The position numbers and the translations under genes were made by a program. Below the pieces are notes generated by a model. It saw nothing but the letters and a program-made list of their open reading frames with translations. It did no database searches and was not told the origin of the DNA. Shown here one piece after another: positions 16,619 to 24,336 of a DNA stretch of 33,930 nt. Position 1 is the first letter of the stretch. Every line of letters starts with the position of its first letter. Location of the stretch: assembly GCA_964503335.1 (NCBI GenBank), contig CAZCZZ010000046.1, positions 1-33,930 on the forward strand, given 5' to 3'. Source of the DNA: CAZCZZ01 sp964503335 (GTDB lineage: Bacteria > Verrucomicrobiota > Kiritimatiellia > CAIVKH01).

Positions 16619-17641
16619 ATGTTCGGAATACGCTTCATCAAGGTGGAACCCACGGACTTTGTCCTGCAGTACAAGGGAGGGCGCGTGGTGCGGGAAGGCG
16701 CGGGTTTGTCCTTCTTCTGCTTTGCTCCCACGACGTCGCTGGTGCTTGTCCCGGTCGGCAGCGTGGATGTGCCGTTCATCTTCGAGGAGGTCACGGCGGA
16801 CTTCCAGCAGGTCACGGTTCAGGGCCAGATCACGTATCGCGTGGCGGACCCGAAGAAGCTTTCGCAGCTCATGAACTTCACGCTGACCCCGAGCGGGAAA
16901 TCGTACGCATCCGACGATCCCCAGAAGCTGCCGCAGCGCTTGATCAATCACGCGCAGGTCCTGACCCAGGCGTCGATGAAGTCCCTTCCCCTGCGCGAGG
17001 CGTTGGGCCAGTCCGACAAACTCGTCTCTTCGCTCCGCAAGGGACTGCAGGAAGCCGAGGTGATTTCGTCGCTTGGCATCGAGGTTCTCGGCCTGTCGAT
17101 CCTTGCCATCAAGCCCACGCCGGAAACATCGCGCGCGCTCGAAGCGGAGGCGCGCGAGCAGATCCTGCGCGAGGCGGACGAGGCCATCTACTCGCGCCGT
17201 AACTCCGCGGTCGAGCAGGAGCGGGCGATCAAGGAGAACGAGCTCAACACGGAGATCGCCGTCGAGAACAAGAAGCGGCAGATCCGCGAGACGCAGATGG
17301 ACGCGGAGAAGGCTGTCCAAAAGAAGAAGAACGAGATCAAGGAGGCCGAGATGGCCGCGCGGATCGAGCTGGAGAAGAAGAACAAGGACTTCGTCGCGCT
17401 CTCCTCGGCCAACGCGCGCGAAGAGGCGGACACCAAGGCGTACGCCATCGGCGGGATCATGAAGTCGCTTTCGCAGACGGATCCGAAGACCCTCCAGGCG
17501 CTGGTCAGCGTCGGCATGGAACCTGGCCAGCTTATCGCGCTGGCTTTCAAAGATCTCGCGGAGAGCGCCGACAAGATCGGTCAGCTTAATGTGTCGCCGG
17601 AACTCCTGCGCGAACTGCTCGCGCGCGACAAGCCGCGGTAA
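16619..17641 (+). CDS. SPFH / band 7 domain protein
   Basis: 340 aa. Residues about 5-180 form an SPFH (stomatin/prohibitin/flotillin/HflK) domain, including the beta-strand stretch FEEVTADFQQVTVQGQITYRV. Residues about 185-280 are a highly charged coiled coil rich in E, K and R, the usual oligomerisation segment; the last 60 residues (SQTDPKTLQALVSVGMEP) form a small helical end. There is no transmembrane helix or signal peptide, unlike HflK/HflC, so it would be a soluble or peripherally attached scaffold. A strong AGGAGGG lies 5 nt before the ATG at 16619; a GTG at 16613 would overlap that Shine-Dalgarno and is rejected. The stop overlaps the start of the NADK-like gene (TAATG), strong evidence for co-translation. 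Confidence 0.9.
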   Translation: MFGIRFIKVEPTDFVLQYKGGRVVREGAGLSFFCFAPTTSLVLVPVGSVDVPFIFEEVTADFQQVTVQGQITYRVADPKKLSQLMNFTLTPSGKSYASDDPQKLPQRLINHAQVLTQASMKSLPLREALGQSDKLVSSLRKGLQEAEVISSLGIEVLGLSILAIKPTPETSRALEAEAREQILREADEAIYSRRNSAVEQERAIKENELNTEIAVENKKRQIRETQMDAEKAVQKKKNEIKEAEMAARIELEKKNKDFVALSSANAREEADTKAYAIGGIMKSLSQTDPKTLQALVSVGMEPGQLIALAFKDLAESADKIGQLNVSPELLRELLARDKPR

Positions 17642-18579
17642 TGGACCGGCTCACCGAGAACAAGATCGTGCTGATCGTCCGGCGCACGCGGCTGGACGAA
17701 CTTAAGACGCGCTTCAACACGGAGGACCAGGCCCGGTTCTACGTCGAGCATCTCGGCGCGGATTTCTCGGACTACCAGGCGGAGCAGCAGGTCTACAAGC
17801 AGGCTGTACGCGATGCGGAGGGTATCCTTGCGCGTCACGGTCGGCTTCAAGTGATCGACCGCTCGTTTCTCCCCAACTTCATCTTCGGACCGAAGGACAC
17901 GGTCGTGGCGCTGGGCCAGGACGGGCTGGTTGCCAACGCGTTGAAGTACCTCGACGGCCAGTTGCTCCTCGGCGTGAATCCGGATCCGAAGCGGTGGGAG
18001 GGCGTACTGCTCCCTTTTGCGGTCGATGATCTGGACGTGCTCCTGCCCGAGGTGTTTCGCGAGAAGCGCCCGGTCCGGACGGTTACGATGGCCCAGGCCA
18101 AGCTGAACACGGGTGAGATGCTGTACGGCGTGAACGACCTCTTTATCGGTCCGCGCTCCCACACGTCGGCCCGCTACACCCTCCGGATCGGTGACCGGAC
18201 GGAGAATCATTCCTCCAGCGGCATCATCGTTTCCACCGGTTTAGGCTCCACAGGCTGGCTTCGAAGCGTGCTCGCGGGCGCCACAGGGATCGCATCGGAG
18301 TTGTCGGGGCGAGCGCTCAAGATGAAAGAGAAGCGTTCGATCGGTTGGGACTCCGACTACCTCTATTTCTCGGTGCGCGAGCCATGGCCCAGCAAGACCT
18401 CGGCGGCGGAGATCACATTCGGGAAAGTCACGGCGCACAGCCCGCTCATCCTGGTGTCCCACATGCCCGAAAACGGCGTCATCTTCAGCGATGGCATCGA
18501 GAGCGACTTCCTGCAGTTCAACGCAGGAACGGAGGCCACGATCCGCGTGGCAGACAAACAGGGCCATCTGGTCGCCTGA
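17641..18579 (+). CDS. NAD kinase-like protein (NADK2/NADK3-type motifs)
   Basis: 312 aa. NAD kinases transfer phosphate to the 2' hydroxyl of NAD. Family motifs are recognisable but altered. The usual GGDG is GQDG at 92-95 (VVALGQDGLV). GVNPDP at 111-116, followed by RWEGVLL, resembles the mitochondrial and plant NADK2/NADK3 branch. The NE motif is N165-D166 (GVNDLFIGPRSHTSARY), and the glycine-rich loop is STGLGSTGW at 198-206. The fold is therefore fairly secure while activity is not: Q93 replaces the second glycine of the nucleotide-binding motif. The gene overlaps the SPFH stop by one base and ends 2 bp before the convergent sugar dehydrogenase gene. A divergent NAD or ADP-ribose derivative kinase, or an NAD-binding regulator, are both possible. 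Confidence 0.8.
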   Translation: MDRLTENKIVLIVRRTRLDELKTRFNTEDQARFYVEHLGADFSDYQAEQQVYKQAVRDAEGILARHGRLQVIDRSFLPNFIFGPKDTVVALGQDGLVANALKYLDGQLLLGVNPDPKRWEGVLLPFAVDDLDVLLPEVFREKRPVRTVTMAQAKLNTGEMLYGVNDLFIGPRSHTSARYTLRIGDRTENHSSSGIIVSTGLGSTGWLRSVLAGATGIASELSGRALKMKEKRSIGWDSDYLYFSVREPWPSKTSAAEITFGKVTAHSPLILVSHMPENGVIFSDGIESDFLQFNAGTEATIRVADKQGHLVA

Positions 18580-18581
18580 GG

Positions 18582-19700
18582 CTACTTCAGCGCGATGCGC
18601 TGCAAGGTGCCGCTGTAATCCACGATGAGGATCTCACCGTCCGCTTCCTCGGCAAACGAGGCGATCGCGGGGCCTTTGGGGAGGAGGACGCGGTGTTCGG
18701 TAAGTTTGCCGTCCTTCGTGCGGAGGCCCCAGAGCTGGCCGGTGGCGAAGTCGGCGTAGAGGTAGACGCCTTGGAGGGAGGGGAACTTCTTTCCCCGGTA
18801 GACGAAGCCGCCGGTGACGGATACGCCGTCGCCGCGGGAATAATCGACGAGCGGCAGGATGAGGCCGGACTTGTCGCAGTCCTTGTTCACCCCCGGCGTG
18901 CAGATGAAGCCTTCCATGATGCGCCAGCCGTAGTTGCCGCCCTTGACGATGTAGTCGACCTCCTCGCGGGCGTTCTGTCCGACATCGCCGCAGTAGAGTT
19001 CCCGCGTCTCGCGATCGAAACTGAAGCGCCACGGGTTGCGAAGGCCGTAGGCGTAGATCTCGGGCTTGGCATCGGGGGTGGCAATGAAGGGATTGTCGGG
19101 CGGGACCGTGTACTGGCCCCGGGTATCGGACACGGCGATGCGGAGGATCTTTCCGAGCCACGTGTTGAGCTGCTGGCCGGCGTTGTGCGGATCGTCGTAT
19201 TTTCCGCCGTCACCGAATCCGATGTAGAGCATGCCGTCGGGTCCGAACATCGACAGGCCGCCGTTGTGGTTGGAGTAGGGCTGCCACTGGGTGAGGAGGA
19301 TGGACTCGGAGGCGGGGTCGGCGGACCGGCGATCCGGCGCGGCGAGGAATTCGGAGATCCGGGACTCGAGCTGGCCGTTCTGTTTGGTTGTGTAGTTGAC
19401 GAAGACGCGTCCGTTCTTGGCGAAATCGGGGTGGAGGGCGACGCTGAGAAGGCCTCGCTCGCCGCCGCTGGAAACGCGGTCCCGGATATCCAGGAATAGG
19501 GCCTTACCGGACCTCCCCGGCGTAACGATATGAATGAGCCCCGCCTGCTCGACCACGAGGAGTTCCGAGCCCTGTCCGAGGGGTACGGCGTGGACGGGCT
19601 GTTTCAGGCCTTCGGACACCGTTTCGAGTCGAATAGCGGGAATTTGAGCAAAAACGGGGGAAATTGAGGCAAAAAGGAAGGCCAAAAGGAACGTTTTCAT
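18582..19700 (-). CDS. PQQ-dependent sugar dehydrogenase-like (GSDH family), secreted
   Basis: 372 aa. Residues 1-18 form a signal peptide cut after SPVFA, so the enzyme is periplasmic. The mature part is the six-bladed beta-propeller of the soluble glucose/sorbosone dehydrogenase family (YliI-like). Recognisable blade motifs are ERGLLSVALHPDF, NHNGGLSMFGPDGMLYIGFGDGG, YAYGLRNPWRFSFD, DVGQNAREEVDYI and GNYGWRIMEG; the histidine in NHNGG is the expected catalytic base near PQQ and calcium. Such enzymes oxidise aldoses with PQQ and pass electrons to soluble acceptors. The ATG at 19700 is chosen because the signal peptide begins there; a TTG seven codons upstream is in frame but would lengthen the n-region. 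It is convergent with the NADK-like gene and divergent from the RRM gene. No PQQ biosynthesis genes are in the window. Confidence 0.88.
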   Translation of the reverse strand: MKTFLLAFLFASISPVFAQIPAIRLETVSEGLKQPVHAVPLGQGSELLVVEQAGLIHIVTPGRSGKALFLDIRDRVSSGGERGLLSVALHPDFAKNGRVFVNYTTKQNGQLESRISEFLAAPDRRSADPASESILLTQWQPYSNHNGGLSMFGPDGMLYIGFGDGGKYDDPHNAGQQLNTWLGKILRIAVSDTRGQYTVPPDNPFIATPDAKPEIYAYGLRNPWRFSFDRETRELYCGDVGQNAREEVDYIVKGGNYGWRIMEGFICTPGVNKDCDKSGLILPLVDYSRGDGVSVTGGFVYRGKKFPSLQGVYLYADFATGQLWGLRTKDGKLTEHRVLLPKGPAIASFAEEADGEILIVDYSGTLQRIALK

Positions 19701-19860
19701 TGGAATGACAGCATACGACAATTTGCAGATTTACTCACCTTTTCAATTGAATATCCGGTTTTGACCGATACGATTTGCCCATTCACGCGGGAGTTGAAGG
19801 TCGCAAACTCATCGGGTGATTTAGAGAAAAGTGCGACCGTGTGTAGCTGGTAGAGGTAGA

Positions 19861-20214
19861 GTGAATATATTCGTAGGTAATCTTCCGTACAATGTGACGG
19901 ACAGAGAGTTGCGCGACGCATTCGGCGCGCATGGGGAAGTATCGTCGGCTAGCGTCATCTTGGACAAGATGACGGGCAAATCCCGGGGCTTCGGCTTCGT
20001 GGAAATGCCGAATCGGGAAGAGGCATTGGCTGCTATTCAGAACCTGAATGAGAAGCCCCTCAACGGACGCAACATCCGCGTGAATGAAGCACAGCCCCGC
20101 GAAGATCGTCCCCGCCGTGATAGCGGTGGTGGCGGTGGCGGCGGCGGCCGTGGTGGTGGCGGTTGGGATTCGCCCCGCGGTGGTGGCGGCGGCGGTTTCC
20201 GCGATCGTCGCTAA
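19861..20214 (+). CDS. RNA-binding protein with single RRM and glycine-rich tail
   Basis: 117 aa. One RNA recognition motif fills residues 2-80, with RNP2 IFVGNL at 3-8 and RNP1 KSRGFGFVEM at 40-49. The tail (about 86-117) is almost entirely Gly and Arg with scattered Asp, Trp and Phe, an RGG-like low-complexity region. This is the architecture of cyanobacterial Rbp proteins and of bacterial RRM proteins linked to cold response or mRNA localisation. The GTG at 19861 is chosen because it places the first RRM strand immediately after the start and has a purine-rich AGAGG just upstream; a GTG ten codons earlier is in frame but adds a non-conserved leader. It is monocistronic, ending in a strong terminator at 20237. 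Confidence 0.88.
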   Translation: MNIFVGNLPYNVTDRELRDAFGAHGEVSSASVILDKMTGKSRGFGFVEMPNREEALAAIQNLNEKPLNGRNIRVNEAQPREDRPRRDSGGGGGGGGRGGGGWDSPRGGGGGGFRDRR

Positions 20215-20236
20215 GACGGTTACGGTTTAATCATGG

Positions 20237-20272
20237 AACGGGCCGGTGGAAACACCGGCCCGTTTCTTTTTG
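20237..20272 (+). terminator. Rho-independent terminator of the RRM gene
   Basis: A perfect 11-bp GC-rich stem (ACGGGCCGGTG / CACCGGCCCGT) with a GAAA tetraloop at 20249-20252 is followed by TTTCTTTTT. It sits 23 bp after the RRM stop codon. Confidence 0.95.
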
Positions 20273-20289
20273 CAGGAAGACCCGGAGTT

Positions 20290-20400
20290 TTTAAACACGA
20301 ATGGTCACGAATGAACACAAATTGGGGAGTCTGGATGGGTGTGCCTTCCGATGTCTCAGGATTTCGAATTCGTGTCTATTCGTGTCCATTCGTGGTTAAA
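20290..20400. repeat. Inverted-repeat element of 10-bp-phased CACGAAT units (copy 2)
   Basis: The left arm (20290-20322) carries CACGAAT, CACGAAT and CACAAAT at 10-bp steps after TTTAAA. The right arm (20368-20400) carries three ATTCGTG units at 10-bp steps and ends GTGGTTAAA. The 45-bp spacer is unrelated to that of copy 1. It lies between the RRM terminator and the tol cluster, leaving 112 bp before the tolQ start for a promoter; I see no confident promoter there. Confidence 0.85.
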
Positions 20401-20512
20401 CCTCTACTCCTCTCCGTTTCGTTTCCGCCCTGCATTGACCCTCTCGAAACTTCTGCTATACCGTCCCCGCACGACTGAACGGGTTGCTCTCACTCTCTGT
20501 GGAGATTCTTCG

Positions 20513-21256
20513 ATGATGGGTTTGGATCTGACGTTGCCTTTGCTGCCGCTGGCGAACTGGATTTATGCGTTCAACACCAGCAGCTTCTTCTCGGGGAAGC
20601 TCATCGTGCTGGTGCTGGTTGGCGCCTCGATCTTTGCGTGGTCGGTGATGCTCACGAAAAGGGCTGAGCTGGTCCGCGCTTCCAGGGAGTCGCAACGCTT
20701 CCTCCAGGCTTTTCGTCGCGAAGGACATCCAATCTCGCTCTACATGCGCCGCCAGGAGTTCCCGCAAAGCCCGCTCTTCAAGATCTACGAAAGCGCCTGC
20801 CTTGCATTCGGCGGGGAATTGGATTCCCGCGGCACCGAGGATGAGCTGCTTCATCGCGGCCTCCACCAGAACGTGCGGCTGACATCCCTCCAGGTCAGCG
20901 CCATCCGCAACGCTGCCGAGCGGCAGGTTGCAGATCAGGTCCTGAACCTGGAAGAGCGCATGGGCTATCTCGCCACGGCCGTCAGCATGAGTCCGATGCT
21001 CGGTCTGCTGGGAACAGTGTGGGGCGTCATGGAATCCTTCATCGCCATGGCGCAGAAGGGCATGGTGAACTTGCAGGCCATTGCGCCGGGTATCGCCGGC
21101 GCGCTGCTGACGACCGTCATCGGCCTGCTCGTCGCGATTCCCTCCGCCATCGGCTACAACATGCTCGCGAGCCGCGTCCGCACGCTCAGCGTGCAGATGG
21201 ACAACTTCGCCGACGAGTTCATGGCTGAAGTGCAGCGCCAGTTCGTGCGCGAGTAG
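20513..21256 (+). CDS. tolQ: Tol-Pal system protein TolQ (MotA/TolQ/ExbB proton channel family)
   Basis: 247 aa, usual size for TolQ. Three membrane helices are visible: about 27-47 (KLIVLVLVGASIFAWSVML), about 150-172 (MSPMLGLLGTVWGVMESFIAM) and about 180-205 (APGIAGALLTTVIGLLVAIPSAIGY). The last two carry the proton-channel signature GLLGTVWG and the conserved threonines. With TolR it forms the inner-membrane motor that energises TolA to constrict the outer membrane during division. GGAG lies 8 nt upstream of the ATG at 20513; an immediately following ATG (20516) is equally possible. ExbB is distinguished from TolQ here only by the neighbouring tolR, tolA, tolB and pal. Confidence 0.92.
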   Translation: MMGLDLTLPLLPLANWIYAFNTSSFFSGKLIVLVLVGASIFAWSVMLTKRAELVRASRESQRFLQAFRREGHPISLYMRRQEFPQSPLFKIYESACLAFGGELDSRGTEDELLHRGLHQNVRLTSLQVSAIRNAAERQVADQVLNLEERMGYLATAVSMSPMLGLLGTVWGVMESFIAMAQKGMVNLQAIAPGIAGALLTTVIGLLVAIPSAIGYNMLASRVRTLSVQMDNFADEFMAEVQRQFVRE

Positions 21257-21267
21257 GAGCTGCAGCG

Positions 21268-21687
21268 ATGGCACGACGCACCACCATCAAGCCGCTGCAG
21301 GAGATCAGCGAGATCAACATGACCCCGTTGATCGACCTGACGTTCCTGTTGCTTATCACCTTCATCATCACGATGCCGCTTGTGGAGCAGGGCATCCCGG
21401 TGAATCTGCCCAAGGGCAAGTCGAAGGAGCTTGACCAGTCGAAGATGCACTCCATCACCATTGACCTGCAGGGCCAGATCTTCCTCGACGAGGCGCCGCT
21501 CACGAAGCAGCAGTTCACCACGGAGATGCAGGCGCTGGGCAAGACCGAACCCGAGACCACCGTGATGGTGCGGGCCGATGAAGGCATTTCGTATGGCGTG
21601 CTCGTGGAGGTCCTCCGCATCCTGCAGGATGCCCAGGTCACCCGCATGGCCCTCGTGACCACGCCGGACGCATCCGTCGGAAGATGA
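21268..21687 (+). CDS. tolR: Tol-Pal system protein TolR (ExbD/TolR family)
   Basis: 139 aa. One N-terminal membrane helix (about 17-38) contains the signature INMTPLIDLTFLLLI with the proton-carrying aspartate D23. The periplasmic part ends in the family pattern VMVRADEGISYGVLVEVLRILQDAQVTRMAL. It works with TolQ as the stator/motor of the Tol complex. It starts 11 bp after tolQ with a GGAG upstream, and its stop overlaps the next gene (ATGA). Confidence 0.93.
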   Translation: MARRTTIKPLQEISEINMTPLIDLTFLLLITFIITMPLVEQGIPVNLPKGKSKELDQSKMHSITIDLQGQIFLDEAPLTKQQFTTEMQALGKTEPETTVMVRADEGISYGVLVEVLRILQDAQVTRMALVTTPDASVGR

Positions 21688-22424
21688 ACGCGCAGTTCAA
21701 GCGAACGTTGAAACGCGTGGTAGTAGCCCACGTCACGATGATCGTCCTCATCACGGTCTATCCGATGATCAAGGACCTCTTCCACCGGCCCGAGCCCGTG
21801 AAGGAGCTGACGTTCATCGACCTGTCGCAGATGTCGATTCCCGCGCTGCCCACCGTGCCGGAGGTGCCGGAGCCGGAGATCGCTCCCGAACCGGAGGCGC
21901 CGGAGCCGGAGCCCGATATTCCCGAACCGGTGAAGGTTCCCGAGAAGAAGGTGGAGCCAAAGAAGGAACCGGAGAAGCCGAAGGAAAAGCCGAAGATCAA
22001 GATCAGCACCAACAAGGTGAAGCGCGCGGTAAGCCCCAAGGTGAAGGACAAGCCGCCGCTTACGCCCGAAGAGATCCGAAAGATGATGGCCGCAGGCTTG
22101 CCGGCGGGCAGTTCGTCGCCATCCGGCGGTTCGACCTCGGCGATGAGTTGGTACTACGCGCTGGTGCGCGCGACAATGTATGAAGCGTGGGAACAACCCA
22201 GCGGCTTATCCGGCACCGGCCTTCGCGCGACGGTTTCGATTCGCGTCCAAAAGGATGGGAACATCACGAAGCGTACCATGATCCGCCCCTCCGGAAATTC
22301 GGTGATCGACCAGTCCGTCATGCGCGCAGTGAACGGCGTGTCACGGATCAAGGCGCTCCCGCCCGAGGCGGGGTCATCGCTCGACATCACCATCGACTTC
22401 GAGTTGACCGGGGCCGTTTTTTAA
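21684..22424 (+). CDS. tolA: TolA/TonB-like energy transducer
   Basis: 246 aa. A single N-terminal signal anchor (about 11-31) is followed by a long Pro/Glu/Lys-rich stretch (about 55-125) able to span the periplasm, and a C-terminal TonB/TolA fold (about 150-246) recognisable by SIRVQKDGNITKRTMIRPSGNSVIDQSVMRAV. TolA links the TolQR motor to TolB-Pal and the outer membrane. The proline-glutamate spacer is more TonB-like than the Ala-rich helix of E. coli TolA, but the position between tolR and tolB supports TolA. Its ATG overlaps the tolR stop by 4 bp. Confidence 0.85.
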   Translation: MNAQFKRTLKRVVVAHVTMIVLITVYPMIKDLFHRPEPVKELTFIDLSQMSIPALPTVPEVPEPEIAPEPEAPEPEPDIPEPVKVPEKKVEPKKEPEKPKEKPKIKISTNKVKRAVSPKVKDKPPLTPEEIRKMMAAGLPAGSSSPSGGSTSAMSWYYALVRATMYEAWEQPSGLSGTGLRATVSIRVQKDGNITKRTMIRPSGNSVIDQSVMRAVNGVSRIKALPPEAGSSLDITIDFELTGAVF

Positions 22425-22482
22425 CTGTCAGGGACCGGATCGATTCGGATAGATTCGCGCCCCATCACGCTGGAGACTTCGA

Positions 22483-23685
22483 ATGATACGATTTATTGCA
22501 TGCTTGGTTTGCCTGGTTGCCCTTACCGCGGACGCGCAGGTGACGGTGTCGAAGGGGGCGGGACAGAAGTCATCCATCGACCTCTCCGCGCTGACCGCCA
22601 GCGACGCGGCGTCGCAGACCTTCCGCGCAGTCCTCGAAGCAGACCTGATCCGTTCCGGTTGGTTCGTTCGCGCTCCCGCGGGGCAGGGCGAGTATGCCGT
22701 GCGCGGCTCCGCGCAGGGAAGCGGAGGCGGCATCACGGCTCAGTGCACGGCCTTCGGCCGCGCAACGCAGAAGACCTACCTTAGCAAGACCTACCGCAGT
22801 GACGCGCAGGGTGTGCGCCGCCTTGCCCATGCGGTGGCGGACGAAATCATCCTCGCCGTGACGGGCCGCAAAGGTATGAACGGCATGCGCATCGCCATGA
22901 TTGGTAATCGCTCGGGCAAGAAGGAGGTCTATCTCGCGGACGCGGACGGGCAGGGCCTGATCCAACTCACGCGCGACAACAACATCAGCGTCTCGCCCAG
23001 TTGGAGTCCCGATGGCCGCCAGCTCTATTACACGTCGTGGCTCAAAGGGTATGCCGATATCTACCAGGTTGATATCGGTTCAGGATCCCGCAAGCGGGTT
23101 TCCAGCCTGGCCGGACTGAACACCGGCGCGGCCATTTCGCCGGATGGCGGCTCGATGGCCCTGATCCTCTCGAAGGACGGGAATCCTGAACTCTACGTGA
23201 AGAATCTATCGTCGGGCGCGACAACCCGCCTGACCACCTCGCGCGATGCGGCGGAGGCCAGCCCCTCCTGGTCGCCCGATGGCCAGCGCATCGTCTATGT
23301 CTCGGACCAGTCCGGAACCGGCAAACCGCAGCTTTATGTGATCGGCCGCCAGGGCGGGGCGCCCCGCCGGCTCACCAGCCGCGGAAACCAGAATGTTTCG
23401 CCTGATTGGGGCCCTAATGGCCTCATCGCGTATGCCAGCCTGACCGGCGGGAAATTCCAGATTTGCGTGATAAATCCGGAGACTTTGGAGGTTAAACAGC
23501 TCACCACGGACTGGCTGGACCATGAGGATCCGAGCTGGGCCCCGGACGGTCGCCACATCCTCTGCGCCCGTTCCCAGAACTATAAGTCGAAGATTGTCGT
23601 GGTCGATGCGCTCGGCGACCCCGCTTTTACGTTGACCGATTACCAAGGAGATTGGTATTCCCCTGCATGTTCGCGAGGAAACTGA
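22483..23685 (+). CDS. tolB: Tol-Pal system beta-propeller protein TolB
   Basis: 400 aa. The signal peptide spans residues 1-18 (cut after TADA). An N-terminal alpha/beta domain (about 20-130) precedes a six-bladed beta-propeller built of WD40-like PD40 repeats, with repeating motifs SPSWSPDGRQLYYTS, SPDGGSMALILSKDGNPELYV, SPSWSPDGQRIVYVSD and APDGRHILCARS. TolB is the periplasmic protein that binds Pal and TolA. GGAG lies upstream of the ATG. It begins 58 bp after tolA and ends 36 bp before pal, consistent with one transcript. Confidence 0.94.
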   Translation: MIRFIACLVCLVALTADAQVTVSKGAGQKSSIDLSALTASDAASQTFRAVLEADLIRSGWFVRAPAGQGEYAVRGSAQGSGGGITAQCTAFGRATQKTYLSKTYRSDAQGVRRLAHAVADEIILAVTGRKGMNGMRIAMIGNRSGKKEVYLADADGQGLIQLTRDNNISVSPSWSPDGRQLYYTSWLKGYADIYQVDIGSGSRKRVSSLAGLNTGAAISPDGGSMALILSKDGNPELYVKNLSSGATTRLTTSRDAAEASPSWSPDGQRIVYVSDQSGTGKPQLYVIGRQGGAPRRLTSRGNQNVSPDWGPNGLIAYASLTGGKFQICVINPETLEVKQLTTDWLDHEDPSWAPDGRHILCARSQNYKSKIVVVDALGDPAFTLTDYQGDWYSPACSRGN

Positions 23686-23721
23686 TCAAAAATTTGGCGA
23701 AGATTGAGGATGGATCTTAAG

Positions 23722-24243
23722 ATGATGAATCGTCGTTGGCAGCTCGTTGTGATGGCCCTGATGGTGTGCGCTCTCTCCGTGACCGGTTGCAAGAAGAAGC
23801 CGAAAGCGGGTGCAGGCGGCCTTGGCGTGGATGGCGTCGGTGGCGTGACCGGGTCGGACATCTACGGAACCGAAGCCCTCGGTGAACGCATGGAAGGCGG
23901 CGCCGAACAGCGCGGCATGTTCTCCACGGTGTACTTCGGCTACGACAGCGCCCAGGTTGATCCTGCGGAAAGCTCGAAGATCGAAGCCGTCGCCGAGCAC
24001 CTGAAGGCGAATCCCTCGGCGGGCATCACGATCGAAGGCCACTGCGATGAGCGTGGCAGCAACGATTACAACCTCGCCCTCGGCGAGCGTCGTGCCCTCG
24101 CGGTTCGCGCTTACCTCATCGGCCTCGGCGTGGACGCGGGTCGCGTCCAGACGAAGAGCCTCGGTGAAGAAGCTCCTGCGGCGCCCGGCCATGATGAATC
24201 GGCCTGGTCGCAGAACCGTCGCGCAGAATTTGTCTTGTTCTAA
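23722..24243 (+). CDS. pal: Peptidoglycan-associated lipoprotein Pal
   Basis: 173 aa. The N-terminus is a lipoprotein signal with lipobox VTGC (lipidated C23). The C-terminal OmpA-like domain (about 70-170) has the peptidoglycan-binding pattern EGHCDERGSNDYNLALGERRALAV, including the aspartate and arginine that hold diaminopimelate. It anchors the outer membrane to the cell wall as the last component of Tol-Pal. The start is ambiguous: ATGs at 23710, 23722 and 23725 are in frame. 23722 is preferred because GAGGA ends 11 nt upstream, whereas 23710 overlaps that site. A strong terminator follows. Confidence 0.93.
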   Translation: MMNRRWQLVVMALMVCALSVTGCKKKPKAGAGGLGVDGVGGVTGSDIYGTEALGERMEGGAEQRGMFSTVYFGYDSAQVDPAESSKIEAVAEHLKANPSAGITIEGHCDERGSNDYNLALGERRALAVRAYLIGLGVDAGRVQTKSLGEEAPAAPGHDESAWSQNRRAEFVLF

Positions 24244-24260
24244 TCACCTGTTCACCTTGA

Positions 24261-24302
24261 AATGCCCTGTATCGATTCGTCGATGCAGGGCATTTTCTTT
24301 TT
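24261..24302 (+). terminator. Rho-independent terminator of the tol-pal operon
   Basis: A 15-bp stem (24261-24275 with 24280-24294; one G-U wobble, otherwise Watson-Crick) is capped by a UUCG tetraloop, an exceptionally stable combination, and is followed by TTTCTTTTT. It separates pal from tatA. Confidence 0.95.
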
Positions 24303-24336
24303 GACCCGGCGCGTTTCGTTCAGGCGGAGATAAGTC

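Noticed and set aside
19831..19860. A GTG ten codons upstream as start of the RRM protein.
   Set aside because: It adds a non-conserved Arg/Gly leader, while 19861 places the first RRM strand at the start and has a purine-rich ribosome site.
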